Below the pieces are notes generated by a model that saw nothing but the letters and a program-made list of their open reading frames with translations, had not been told where the DNA came from and ran no database searches. DNA of 64,000 nt, taken from positions 101,440,964 to 101,504,963 of the forward strand of contig OY992539.1 of NCBI GenBank assembly GCA_963921195.1, given 5' to 3'. Positions within the stretch are counted from its first letter, which is position 1. Each line of letters opens with the position of its first letter. Position numbers and translations under genes: made by a program. Shown in pieces: positions 1-10,471 of the stretch. The stretch comes from Pegoplata infirma. Taxonomy: Eukaryota > Arthropoda > Insecta > Diptera > Anthomyiidae.

Positions 1-637
1 ATATTATGTAAGTAAATTCAACAGAAAATACGTTTGAAACAAATGAAACTTTATTTAAAAAACGGACTACTTACATTTCATTTAAAAGAAAAACATTTCT
101 CAGTTATTTTTAAATGTTAATTAATAACTGTTGAAATCCGTAAAAATAACTTAAAAATCCGTAAAAAATGACTGACAAAATTTTACGGAAAAAACGGTTA
201 AAATAACGGAAATTTACATTCATTTTTATTTATTTTTTTAGAAATAATTTTAAAAAACTTCGAACCTGAGCAGAATCGAACTCATAATTTCTGGCTGATA
301 GCCCAGCACGCTACCCTCTGTGCCACAAGCTACTTATATTTTCAGCAACTAAATTTCATTTTCAAATTCAAAAAAAAAAAATTCTGATTTTAGAAATTTT
401 TAAATAACTGACAAATATCAAACGACAAATAAAATAATGTGGTTTGTTTTTTAAATAACTGAAAAAAACAAACATTACGGAAAATTTTATTTAAAAGACA
501 GTTATGTATTTGAATAAACGTTCAAAAAGTTGTTTAGAATATTTGTATGTGAAACAAACGAATTTTCTTTTAATATTAACTAAAACGAAAACTATTTGTT
601 TGACTGTGAAACAGTAACTGTAAAACTTTTATGAGTG
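1..637. mobile_element. TIR element with tRNA-like module, left end cut by window
   Basis: This is a second copy of the complete element at 26725-27329. It shares the AACTGTTGAAAT block, a central tRNA-like block, the end GACTGTGAAACAGTAACTG and the terminal ATGAGTG followed by TA. The left terminus (TA-CACTCAAAATAAT in the other copy) lies outside the window. It has no coding capacity and is a non-autonomous DNA element (MITE). The TA-flanked CACTC termini suggest Tc1/mariner-type mobilisation, which is inference. Confidence 0.7.
259..328 (-). promoter_or_regulatory. tRNA-like internal pol III promoter (A and B box)
   Basis: The minus strand reads TGGCACAGAGGG (A-box-like, 314-325) and, after about 30 nt, GAGTTCGATTC (B-box, 273-283), which is close to tRNA spacing. 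A CTGG/CCAG stem sits where an anticodon arm would be, but I cannot form a complete cloverleaf or assign an amino acid. It sits in the middle of a TIR element. It could be a captured tRNA or a functional polymerase III promoter. Confidence 0.55.
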
Positions 638-1127
638 TAGTTCATACACATTTGAGGACCCCATTGGGTTCGGACCCGATAGGTCCAGACCCCGATGGGC
701 CTAGGCCTAGTTGGGTTCCTTAAAAGTCGTCATAGTTTTTGATCCAAAATTTGTGTCCGTTTCGCTCTACCTTGCTTAGTTTTTGAGATACGTGATTTTA
801 GGGGACCACCGGGGTTTTGAGAATTACAAAACTCGATAACTTCAAAAACATTACTCGTAGAGCTTTTGATTATTTTGCGGTCTTGTTCTTCGTGTTGAGA
901 GCTACAAAAATGCTTTTGGACTTTTTGTTGTGTCGGCAATATTTACCGAGATATGAGCATTTTAAAATTTTCGGGAATGCTAACATTTTTGGATCCAAAG
1001 TTAGGACCCATTAGGGTCCACACATGTGAAGAGGACCGGCGATACTATAGAGAGCTCGAAAACAAAAAATGGCCTCCATTTTGATCTGGCTTAGTTTCCG
1101 GGATAGCGCCATTTTAAGTTTTCTGAA
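638..1127. other. Gene-free segment with higher GC, degenerate repeat
   Basis: No gene is recognised. At 655-720 there are about four degenerate 15-17 bp units, each nearly palindromic around GGACCCGATAGGTCC. The block around 755-790 (cgctctaccttgcttagttt) resembles sequence at 44040-44080 inside the hAT element at 43612-44361, so this is probably transposon debris. The open frames here do not resemble known proteins. Confidence 0.4.
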
Positions 1128-1373
1128 AATAAAAAAAAAATTACCATTTACTTTTGCTAATATTAGCAAAAAAGCTTGTAAAAATTTGGTCAACTTAGTT
1201 TTAAATTTAGCAAAAAAATTAGTTCAAATTTTGTTTAAAATTGCTAATGCGCTAAATGAAGTTTACAATACATTTTTGCTAACATGCTTATCTCAACTAA
1301 AAATTTGCTAAAAGTTAGCTAACCAGCATTAGCAAAAAAAAATTAGTAAATCTACTAACGTATTATTTTGAGT
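1128..1373. mobile_element. Small TTAGCAAAA-rich MITE
   Basis: The segment is full of TTAGCAAAAAA and GCTAAT motifs in both orientations and ends TATTATTTTGAGTG-TA, the terminus shared by other MITEs in the window. The left end is poly-A-like and not precisely defined. Confidence 0.5.
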
Positions 1374-1688
1374 GTACGTGTGCTAAGATCGTGTCCAAAC
1401 ATGCACAACTTTTTGTCATATTGAGTAAAATACCAAAATTTTAGGACATTTTTGTTCATAAGTCGAAAAATATTAACGGCTTTGGCCCGTTGTTAGCACC
1501 ACGAGATAGGTATTTTTAATACCTTTAATCTGATACCACACACGCCTATATTAATTTTGTTTAAATAGGCGTAAATCGTAAAGAACTGAAAAAGGTCAAA
1601 TAAGTCAAAATCACGCTTTTCAACATTTCTATTCTGCTTTTCAGCCAAAAACAGTTTGTCAGGTCACTCATGTCATATAGATACAATA
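1374..1688. repeat. Dispersed repeat C, copy 1, in otherwise plain AT-rich DNA
   Basis: About 1499-1590 (ACGAGATAGGT... CTTTAATCTGATACCA ... AATAGGC ... AACTGAAAAAG) matches 34418-34513 in the same orientation with few differences. The family is not recognised. Nothing else is seen in this stretch. Confidence 0.55.
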
Positions 1689-2057
1689 TAGAGATGGGCT
1701 CGTGAGTGAATTTTTACTCGCGCACGCTCACGAAATTAAAATAAACAAATTTTAAATTTACTTTTTTCGAATCTTTTAATTTCTAAAACCAATAATAAAC
1801 ATTTATTTAAATCACAATTTGGCATTAATTACCCTCTAAATTCAATATGCTGACAATTGTCTTTTTTGTTTTCTGTTTCAGAAACACAAAACAATCACCC
1901 AAACTCACGAGAAGGAAATTACTCACGCACGCTGACTCACGAAACTATTTTTTCTAATCACACGCACTCATGATCACGTGAGTGAAAATAAATTTCACTC
2001 ACAATCACGCGTGAATCACTTGAATAACGAAAAATTCGTATCACGCGCGCATCTGTA
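1689..2057. mobile_element. hAT-type MITE, CACTCACG-rich, 8-bp target duplication
   Basis: The termini are TAGAGATG... and ...CATCTGTA, an 8-bp imperfect TIR (7 of 8). The flanks are exact 8-bp direct repeats ATACAATA (1681-1688 and 2058-2065), which is the hAT signature. The interior holds many copies of CACTCACG/CGTGAGTG, a plausible array of transposase-binding subterminal motifs (inference). There is no coding capacity. Fragments with the same motif occur at 17936-18060, 28945-29000 and 47515-49162. Confidence 0.85.
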
Positions 2058-2065
2058 ATACAATA

Positions 2066-3439
2066 ACAACAAGAAAATTACTTAATTTTAATGAAATCAA
2101 ATATTTAAAGGTGATTTTCTCGAAAAAATGGAATAATGCCCTCCAGATTTGTTTTTTGTATGAATAGAAACACATCTGAACTTATAACAAAATGTGGACA
2201 GATTTTAAATAAATTTACTTTTTAAAAAATGGAAATTTTCAGAACGGGCTCTGAAAATTTTTCAAAATAAAAATGTTTAGTCGATTAACCAGAATGCAAA
2301 TTTTTGAGATTTTGCTGCATTACGTTTCAATTTGACAAATATTAAAAAAAACAAGTAAAAAAGTTAAATTCGGCCTTGCCGAATGTAGTGATACCCTCCA
2401 CAATTTCAAAAAGATTATTGCAAAAAACTTTATTTAAAAGGAAATTACTTTTGAAAAAAAAAAAAAAAATTCCGCGAAAAAATATTTTGGTAAAAAAAAT
2501 CCGCGATTTTTTCTTTTTTGTCAAAAAATATGTTCGTACTTGTTCAAATACCATTTGGTGTTCAATTATGTTCACATATGCCAACCAGAAGACGAATTAA
2601 AGCATTTTGTATTTTTAGGTTATGTTGAATGTACTGAAATTTTTGAGGTGTGCTTACATTTTCGTTCATAACTTTTGAACCGCTGAACTGATATCGCTCA
2701 AATGCAATACCAAACTTCTCGGGAGAACTTCCAATAAATATGTTAAGTTTCAGTCATCTCTGCGCAATATTTTGTCCGCGACAGCATTTTCCACAGACAG
2801 ACAGACGGACAGACGGACAGACGGACATCGCTAGAATGTCTTAAAATCGATCGGGCATCATGAATATATATACTTTATGGGGTCCCAGATCGATATTTCG
2901 ATGAGTTACAAACGGAATGACAAACTTATATATACCCTCTATCACTAAGTGGAGGGTATAAAAAAAATAAAAATATTTAATCGATTAACAAGAATATAAA
3001 TTTTTGAAATTTTGCTGCATTACGTTTCAATTTGATAAATATTCAAATAATGAAACTCGACATATTTAAAGGCGATTTTCTCGAAATAAAAAGGAGTAAT
3101 GCCCTCCAGATTTAAACTTACAAAAATGTGGACGGATTTTCAATAAATTTACTTTTTAAGAGATGGAAAATTTCAGAACGGGTTCTGAAAATTTTTCAAC
3201 ATAAAATTTTTTAATCGATTAACAAGAATGTAATTTTTTTAGATTTTGCTGTATTACGTTTCAATTTGATAAATATTTAAATAATGAAACTCGACACAAA
3301 TTTTATCAGTTTTTCAAATATCAAAAAAAAAAACAAAATCGCAATTTTTTTAGTTCCAATTTTTTTATACCACCCATTCAGACATTCATGGCACACATGT
3401 TTTTCTGTAGCGGGGCATTTGGTGTGGAGTGCCTCATAT
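2066..3439. mobile_element. Decayed foldback-family element with tandem ~260-bp units, DINE inserted
   Basis: Two to three imperfect units carry a CCCTCCAGATTT, GTGGACGGATTTT, CAGAACGGGTTCTG, CGATTAACAAGAATG and ATTTTGCTGCATTACG series. The right end, CATTTGGTGTGGAGTGCCTCATAT, is the terminus of the intact foldback at 33046-33985. A DINE-like copy interrupts it at 2349-2960. The left end is not found. Confidence 0.6.
2349..2960 (-). mobile_element. DINE-1-like (Helentron-derived) non-autonomous element
   Basis: Begins AACAAGTAAAAAAGTT, followed by a perfect ATTCGGC-ctt-GCCGAAT hairpin (2368-2384). It has a (GACGGACA)n microsatellite at about 2795-2830, the block TATATACTTTATGGGGTCCC, and ends AAGTGGAGGGTATA. 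Order and motifs match Drosophila DINE-1, an INterspersed Element related to Helentrons (established knowledge). It has no target-site duplication and no coding region. Confidence 0.85.
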
Positions 3440-3448
3440 GTGTGTATT

Positions 3449-4700
3449 AGGGCGACCCGTCAAATTTAAATTTTCGAATTTCATATCGTTATACTTGTCA
3501 AACGATGGCCACGTTAGAGCTGAATGTGGAAAAATGTATGACAAAATTTTGCAAGGTCATATTTAGTAGACAAACAGCGGTTAAATTTGGAAAAAAATAA
3601 TGTCGGCCAAAATTTATGTCCGAGTTTTTTGGCCAAATCCGGCTCAAAAATTCGGAAATTTGATGTACTTATTGGAAAAATATTTAAAAAAGTTCCAAAA
3701 CCACGATTTTAATCTGATTTTTAAACATAAAAATTATTTTTTTATCCAAATTGGTCTCAAAAGTTGGAAAATGTTAAGTGCGTCATCAAAAAATATTAAA
3801 ACACGATTTTGGTCCGAAAATACTGATCAGCATCTGTGGATTAAAACCGCAGATCAGCATATATAGACAAAAATAGCGTTGCTATATTTATTTAATATTT
3901 TTTAGATAACGAACTTAACATTTTCCAACTTTTGTGACCAATTTGGATACAAAAAAAAAAATTTTGTGTAAAAAAATCAGCAACTGTGGACCAAAATCGA
4001 GGTTCTGAGTTTTTTTTAAATATTTTTCGAATAAAGTACGCAAAAAATTTAAATTCTGCAAGGTCATCTTCAGGGTCAAACAACTTTCAAGGTTGGAAAA
4101 AAAGAACGTATTTCTACTAAAATTCATATCCGAATTTTGTAAACAAATCCGGCATAAAAATTCGGAAATTTGGTGTACTTTATTGGAAAAATATTTAAAA
4201 AGTTTCAAGACCACGATTTTAGTCTTCAGATGTTGATTTTTAAACATAAAATTATTGTTTATCCAAATTGGTCTCAAAAGTTGGAAAATGTTAAATAAAA
4301 TATTAAAACACGATATGTGGACCAAAACCGTAGATCAGCATATTTGGACCAAAAAAGCGTTTTTATATTTTTTTAATATTTTTTAAAATAACACACTTAA
4401 CATTTTCCAACTTTTGAGACCAATTTGAATAAAAAAAAAATATTTTTATGTTTAAAAATCAGCATCTGTGGACCAAAATCGCGGTTTTGGATTTTTTTAA
4501 ATATTTTATTGGAATAAAGTACGCAAAATTTCCGAGCTTTTAAACCGGACTTGGTCAAAAAATTCGACATGAATTTTGGTCGAAATACGTAATTTTTTCC
4601 AATTTTGAGCGCTGCTTGCAGACTTAAGATGACATTGCAAAATTTTTGTAACAATTTTCCCACATGAAGTTCGAAAACTTAAAATTGACGGGACGTCCTA
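3449..4700. mobile_element. Foldback element, GACGWCCCGTCAA termini
   Basis: The ends are inverted: TAGGGCGACCCGTCAAATTT on the left and the reverse complement of TAGGACGTCCCGTCAATTTT on the right, continuing through TTCGAA. The interior has long imperfect inverted and direct copies of AAATTCGGAAATTTG, CCACGATTTT, CAAATTGGTCTCAAAAGTTGG and CAGCATCTGTGGACC. The open frames in it come from these repeats. Decayed relatives lie at 28226-32085 and 60526-60860. Confidence 0.7.
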
Positions 4701-4749
4701 GTATATATGTACTTAAATTCGAAGATACTAAAATACCACTATCTATATA

Positions 4750-6475
4750 CCCAGCAAAAAAAGAGCTTACCCTTCACTACAAAATTCACCACAACTTATG
4801 AACCACATGTACTTCTTCTTCAACTGAAACATTGATGAATTTAATATGGGCGTGACACACAAAGTATGTTCTTTTTTTCGCCACTTTTCAGTGGCGAAAG
4901 ATTGACATTTTTATCACAACTTCTGAAGTAGTGATCCGGATGTTAATATTTCATCACTTCTCTAGAAGTGCATATTTCTTGGCATTTTGGGTGTGATTAT
5001 GTCATTTTTAATTGGTGATTTAGGAATTCCAAATTAGAAGTGATTTTTTCACTACTTTTTGTAAGATAAATTGAAAGAGTATTTTTTTTGTAATATTTAC
5101 ACTAAAAACACTGTTTGACAGCAAAAACCAGTGGGTATCAGGTTGGTTGGCTACCATTTAATTTCCTCTCTCAAAAAGTTGGTTCTCTTAGTGTTGCCTA
5201 TGCTATTGCATGTAAAAACTCTCTTAAACATTAAGAGAACCAATTTATATAAAGTGACATATTGTTTTGGGGCCTATCAAAATCTCTGATATATTCTTTA
5301 CTCTATGGCAAAAACCTCCCAGTGAAATTTCTAAAGCACGTACGTTTTTGAGATATTCGCTGTTAAAAAGTAAAAAACAATATTTTAGCACTTTTAGGGG
5401 TCTACTGCTATGTATTCTTACGTTGCTTCCACCAAATAGGACTTGATTTCATATAAAATGGACCTCGTGATTCCAAAACTGCAATCCAAATTTTTCAAGC
5501 ATGTTCTGTTTTTGAGATATTCGCGTTTGAAAATGTTAGTGTGATTTATAAAGAATATAAGTGCGCAACAGTGGAGTTTAGATTTTTAAACGCCAATATT
5601 TCAAAAACAGTACGCGATAGAAAAATTTGGATACCAGATTTGTAATAAATTTTACTAAATCGAGTACTTTTGTGTTTGAGCAACTTAAAAATATGTTACA
5701 GAGGAGACCCAAATACTTCAATATTCAAACGCGAATATCTTAAAAACCTTACGTGATAGAAAAATTAATTTTATTGATAATCCAACGTATATGCTTCGAA
5801 TTAAAAAAAGGAGTAATTATAAAGATCACAAAACTAAAAAAAATTCACGGCAAATCGATTCACCAGTTTGTTCTGACCACAAGCCTAAACCTCAATTTTC
5901 TAAAAAGCTTAAACAATCTTTAATAATGTGATCGAGAAACATCCGCTTTAGTTCGTAAATGTATTTATTTAATTTAGGACCACCATTTTTCGATATATGT
6001 AAGATATAGAATGGTAGTTAAACGTCAAATTGCTTTTATGTAATTGAAAAAATTATCAATAATCGATTTTCGTCTTTTCGATTTTTTAAGCTCTATATAA
6101 AGAGAAATGAAATGCCATTACCAAATTTAGTCACCATTTTTGCAAAACATAAATCTATTCAAAGCTGGACGTAGAAAAAAGTGCATACTTCGTGTATCAC
6201 CCACATTCTAAGTGTTTCAGTTGAAAAAGAAGTTCATATGTTGTGGTGATTTGATTTAATTTGATATGATTTAATTCTTAAGAACATATTAATGAATTAC
6301 TTTGAATCATTAAGTAAAGAACTGGTGAAAAATGTTTTTATTATTATTTTGTAGCATTTTTGGAAGTGATTTTAAAAGTACTTCTTACGGAATATGAAGT
6401 TCGGCACTTATCGCTACTGTGTATGTAGTGAAACCACTAATTCTTTTTGAACCACTTCGTTTATTTTTTGCTGGG
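4750..6475. mobile_element. TIR element CCCAGCAAAAAA, TA-flanked, 1.7 kb
   Basis: A perfect 12-bp TIR, CCCAGCAAAAAA / TTTTTTGCTGGG, is flanked by TA on both sides. The subterminal regions contain repeated GAAGTGAT/CACTTC motifs. About 5100-6190 contains repeated 'gcgaatatctcaaaaac'-like phrases and has no recognisable coding region. Confidence 0.8.
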
Positions 6476-6477
6476 TA

Positions 6478-6780
6478 ACTACATAAATAACTGCTTTCTT
6501 TTAATATTAGAAAATACCAAAGTACTTGATTCCACTAAAACACTCAAATACATACATGAGGAGATTTTACATATACAAATATAAAAAAAAAAACATATTA
6601 ATGTCTACAGTAAGTCTTCTTAAAAACGAAAGAACTCTTACAATTTAAAATGTTTTTGAAATAAATTAAAATCTTTTTTAATGGTCTCCCATAAACGGAC
6701 AAGGTACCAATTTTAAAAAATGGTCTTTTTTCATAGTCTTTATTCCGATTGTTAAAGTTTTCACTGCTGGCATTTCTTCT
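6478..6780. other. AT-rich DNA, nothing recognised
   Basis: No repeat partner in the window and no recognised gene. It precedes the left copy of the segmental duplication. Confidence 0.4.
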
Positions 6781-7377
6781 TACCGTATAGTAAGTTTGTT
6801 TTTTCTTGCATTCAATTTTATATTGAAAAATATTAAATTTAGTTTTTTTTTTTTTGTAGCAAATCGATTTTCTTGCATGACAAAAAATAAGGAAATAAAT
6901 AATAACTTTAGTATGAAAATTTAAGAAATGCCAAATCTTTAATACCTTCCATTTCAACATAAAGGGGTTTATAAAATCTATTGCTCCTGTAAAAAATATT
7001 GAAATTTTAAAATTTTTTTCTGTAATATATATTTTAATTTGTAGTCGATAAATATTGCAAAACACTATTATTTTAAACCATCTACAGGGGACTATGGGGC
7101 GTATGATTAATAAATATACTCGTATATTAATTAACAATAAGTATACGCAGTGGTGAACATTAAATGAAAATAGTATAATTTGAGTTTTTTGTAGTGTTGT
7201 CTGTTTAGGGATCTACCCTTAGTTTTTTTTTCTATGGGAAGGTATACCATATCTTAAACTCCGATTGTTGTACAAAATATATATTATTCTTTCCACCAGA
7301 AATTTTGTAAAATCTATCCAAGCTTCTTCGAATATCAGTCATATTTTTTTGTACACATTTGCCTAAGGAGACGGTTA
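6781..7377 (+). repeat. Segmental duplication, left copy, block 1
   Basis: Starts TACCGTATAGTAAG and matches 12588-13179 almost throughout, including GGGGACTATGGGGCG, CTCGTATATTAATTAA and GCCTAAGGAGACGGTTA. It contains no convincing gene. The frames on its minus strand are not conserved between the two copies. Confidence 0.85.
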
Positions 7378-7395
7378 GGTTAGGTTAGGTTAGGG
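7373..7395. repeat. Telomere-like (TTAGG)4 at LINE 3' end
   Basis: Four TTAGG units, with a partial unit at each end, form the 3' tail of the LINE (CCTAA on the element strand). The first GGTTA belongs to the target site. TTAGG is the ancestral insect telomere unit, which Diptera have lost. Confidence 0.85.
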
Positions 7396-7925
7396 TGGCG
7401 GTGTACGATTTACACCTCGCATAGACCTTTTGGTCCATAGCGTTACCACAAAACTTTTTTTCTTTTTCGCTAGCGGCGCAAGTTAAACACGTTCAAGTCA
7501 TTGCGAATCTCTTTAATATTCTAAGATCCATTGGCGTTATATCCTCCAAAGTATTAAAGCTTATCTGACCAGTAATCGATCGGCGACTTCTTGCCACCGC
7601 TGGACAGAGACAAAGTATGTGTTCTATCGTTTCATCCACTCCTGGTGAGCCGCATCTTTTACAACTGGCGTCCGGGATGAGTCTAATATTCTTAGCATGA
7701 ATGCCGATGAGACAGTGAACAGTTATTATTCCCGTCTGAGCTCGACATTCCCTTCTCGTAAGTGATAAAAGGTATTCAGTTTTCCCTTGGTCATAAGTTG
7801 GCCATAAAGTTCTGCTGATTTTGCATGTTGTTAGTTGTCCCCACTTCCTGTTCGCTTCTGCAACATTTATGAAAACCCATCTTTTGTTGAAGTGTTGGAG
7901 CGATGGTAAAACTAGCACCGTGATA
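7378..7925 (-). mobile_element. 5'-truncated non-LTR retrotransposon (LINE)
   Basis: The boundaries are exact. GAGACGGTTA occurs at both 7368-7377 and 7926-7935, and the paralogous site at 13170-13179 has it once with no insert. The 548-bp insert contains the 3' end of a reverse-transcriptase ORF, a short 3' UTR with a GTGTAAATCGTACAC near-palindrome, and a 3' tail of CCTAA repeats instead of poly-A. This is a typical target-primed reverse transcription product. Confidence 0.92.
7493..7925 (-). pseudogene. LINE ORF2 C-terminal fragment
   Basis: The frame encodes the C-terminal region of a Jockey-like LINE polyprotein. Visible features are a WPTYDQGKTEYLLSL segment, RRECRAQTGIITVHCLIG, a zinc-knuckle-like CKRCGSPGVDETIEHILCLC and a final DLRILKRF. 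This corresponds to the post-RNase-H tail of Jockey/R1-type ORF2, whose Cys/His cluster is usual in these families. The reverse-transcriptase and endonuclease domains are missing. An upstream ATG at 7945 lies in flanking DNA, so the first six or seven residues of the open frame are not element-derived. The stop just before 7493 is intact and the fragment has no internal stop, suggesting a young insertion. It cannot encode an active enzyme. Confidence 0.9.
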
Positions 7926-7935
7926 GAGACGGTTA

Positions 7936-8170
7936 AACATATCAATTTTTAGATTTTTCAATTTTCAAAAAAAAAAAAAAATTCACGACAAAATGCAAAT
8001 TTAATTATAGAAAAAAATGTTTGAAAGTTGAAAATTTAAATACTTTTAATTAGTTAAAAAATGAAAAAGATAAAAAAAGGTGTGGGAAGAAGAAAGCGAA
8101 AAAGAAAATAAATAATTTTAGGATGAAAAAAGTAAGGAAAGAAAAGGTGAGTGAAGAAGGAAGCGAAAAT
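7936..8170 (+). repeat. Segmental duplication, left copy, purine-rich block
   Basis: Poly-A and gaagaaagcgaaaaag-type purine runs, matching 15596-15880 in the right copy (both contain TCACGACAAAATGC and TACTTTTAATTAGTT). Confidence 0.7.
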
Positions 8171-9256
8171 GAAATAATATGACAATTTTTTTTTATGAAA
8201 AATGTCGAAGAATCTTAAAATTATTCTAAAGAAAAAATGTCTCGGAAAGTAAGATTTTTTATATGAAAAAAATTAAGAACTTTTCTATAGGAAAAAATTA
8301 AGAATTTTTCTATAGGGAAAATGTCAACTTTTTCTAAGGGAAAAACTGAGAATTTTTTGATAGGAATAATTTGCGAATTTTTCTATAGGAAAATCCCCCT
8401 AAAGATTCCTAAAGAAAAAAATTTAAGAATTTTCTATAGCAGAAATTTTTTTATTGTAATTCTTCTTTGAAAAGTGTATCTTTCTGAAGGAAAAATGTTT
8501 CTGTATGTTAAAATTTTTCTAAGTGGTAAAGTTCTCAAAATATATTTATTTTTTTTAAATACAAGAATTTTTCTAGACAAAAATGTTAGAGAATTTTTCC
8601 ATGCGAAAAAATTGTTAATTTTTCTAAACGAAAAATTTGAAAATTTTTATAGACGAAAAATTTGGGCTTTTTCAATAAAAAAAGAAAGAACATTTTTCTA
8701 TAGGAAAAATAAGAAAAATCTCTTCAGGAAAAAAATTGAGAATTTTTTAGAGAAAAACTGTAATAGAATCTGAGAAATTTTAAATTTTTTTCCATAAAAT
8801 TTTTTTTATGGAAAAAATTATACAGAGTCTGTGACATTTTTATAAGTCTTTTTCCTTAGGAAAAATGTCTTAGAATATAATATATATAATATATATATAT
8901 CTATGTATAAGATGTCTCAGGATCTAAGAAATTTTAAAAGGAAAGGCTGAGACCCTTTCTATAGAAAAAAGTCTTAAAATCAATCAAAAAAATTTTAGAT
9001 TGTTTCGATGGAAAAAACAGTAGAGAATCTAAGACTTTTTCTATAAAAAAATGCCATAGAATGAGAATTTTAGGAGAAATATCTCATAGTCTGGGAAAAG
9101 GTTTTAGATTCTGAAAATGTCTTAGAATCTAAAACTTTTTCTGTAGAAAAAAATTCTGAGACTCAGACTCTGAGACTTTCATAGAAAAAAATGCCTAAAA
9201 AGTCTTTTCTATAAAAAAACTGTCTCAGAATCTTAGACATTTTTAAGGAAAAATTT
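8170..9256. repeat. Palindromic minisatellite, block 1
   Basis: Degenerate units of roughly 35-45 bp alternate TTTTTCTATAGGAAAAA with GTCTCAGAATCTGAGAA or similar. Each unit is built of two self-complementary pieces, so single units can fold into a hairpin. Related blocks lie at 9807-10046, 15880-16420, 16915-17080, 22260-22570, 25323-25790 and 27720-28220. Confidence 0.75.
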
Positions 9257-9806
9257 CTTACAAAGGAAGTATCTCAACCATTATTACCCGATTTGCCTGC
9301 AACTTAAAATATGTATAAAAGAGACGATTTTAAGGTTGGGGTGTCTCGGCTTATCGGCCATATCAGTGTTTAAAAATTTCGTTGTCCCCTTATGAAACAA
9401 TGTGGGCCTTCGGGAAAATGGCGATAACTCCCGAACAAACAGAAATATCGTCTAGAGCAAAAATACGTGTCAAATTAAATTTAATAATGATTATTTTGTG
9501 TTCATATGGATATCGTAGGTCTATGTCTTCATATAAATACCCCCCCAAAATTTACACATTTTCTTGGAAAAAATATCTAATGAAGCTGAATTTTTACAAG
9601 ATTATGCCATCGTTAGATAGGTCTTAAAAAAATCCTTTCTTCTCATATGTAAACATCATATAGTTTCTTAGAAATATGTTTTGAAACCCAAATTCCCCGA
9701 TATGGCCGATAAGCCGAGACACCCCAACCTTAGAATTGTCTCTTTTATATATATTTCAAGTTTCATGCAAATCGGTTTATAAGGGTTGAGATACTTCCCT
9801 TGTTAG
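9257..9806. mobile_element. Foldback MITE (GGAAGTATCTCAACC termini)
   Basis: Long inverted ends: AAAGGAAGTATCTCAACC at 9262 is inverted at 9787-9803, and CTCGGCTTATCGGCCATATC at 9344-9363 is inverted at 9699-9718. It is inserted in the minisatellite and absent from the paralogous array. Confidence 0.8.
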
Positions 9807-10046
9807 TTTCTCTTGTATGCTTATGCTTGAGAATCTTAGACTTTTTCTAAGCAAAATTGGCTTAGGAAAACTATACTTTTTCTATAGACAAATGTATCAA
9901 AATCTATAAAATCGCCTCAAAAACTTTAAAAGCATTACAGTTTTCAATTTTTCTAATCTCAGGAACTTTCTATGGAAGAGTTCTTTAAATCCTAAAAATG
10001 TTGGTGGTCGTTTCGGTATCTAAGACATTTTCTGTAGAAAAATAGA
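9807..10046. repeat. Palindromic minisatellite, block 2
   Basis: Continuation of the array after the foldback (units such as GAATCTTAGACTTTTTCTAAG). Confidence 0.65.
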
Positions 10047-10471
10047 ATAAAAAACAAGTAAGCGTGTTAATTTGGATGTGCGAATACCCTCCAACATACA
10101 AAACAAAAAAAAATTGCAGGTGTTTTTTTTTTTTTTTTTTTTTGGGAGGGGGGGATTGGAAGTGGTAATTGGGATGGGCTAATTTCCTCTCGAATATGTG
10201 TTTAAAAATTCATTCTTATGCTTTTTGTAATTCTTAATTCTTAGGATTCAAACGCAGGACTTTGAACTTCTTGTAGCATAAAAATGTTGCATTTGTTAAA
10301 CAAAAACACATAAAATCATGACATAGGTTGGTTTAGTTCTTCAAGGGTGAACTTTTTTCCCCCTGGTTCTATTTTGCTCATTTATGAACTTTACTTGCCT
10401 AGGAACAGAAGACAAATGTCCGGAGTCTATGTAGCTCTTTTATTTTGGACTGCATCGTGTTAACTACAAAC

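Noticed and set aside
6598..7137. 179-codon open frame on the minus strand
   Set aside because: Not conserved in the duplicate copy at 12.6-13.2 kb, no recognisable domain, very AT-biased.
7373..7395. Genuine telomeric or subtelomeric repeat
   Set aside because: The run has only about four units, ends a LINE, and is bracketed by a target duplication. Diptera do not use TTAGG telomeres.
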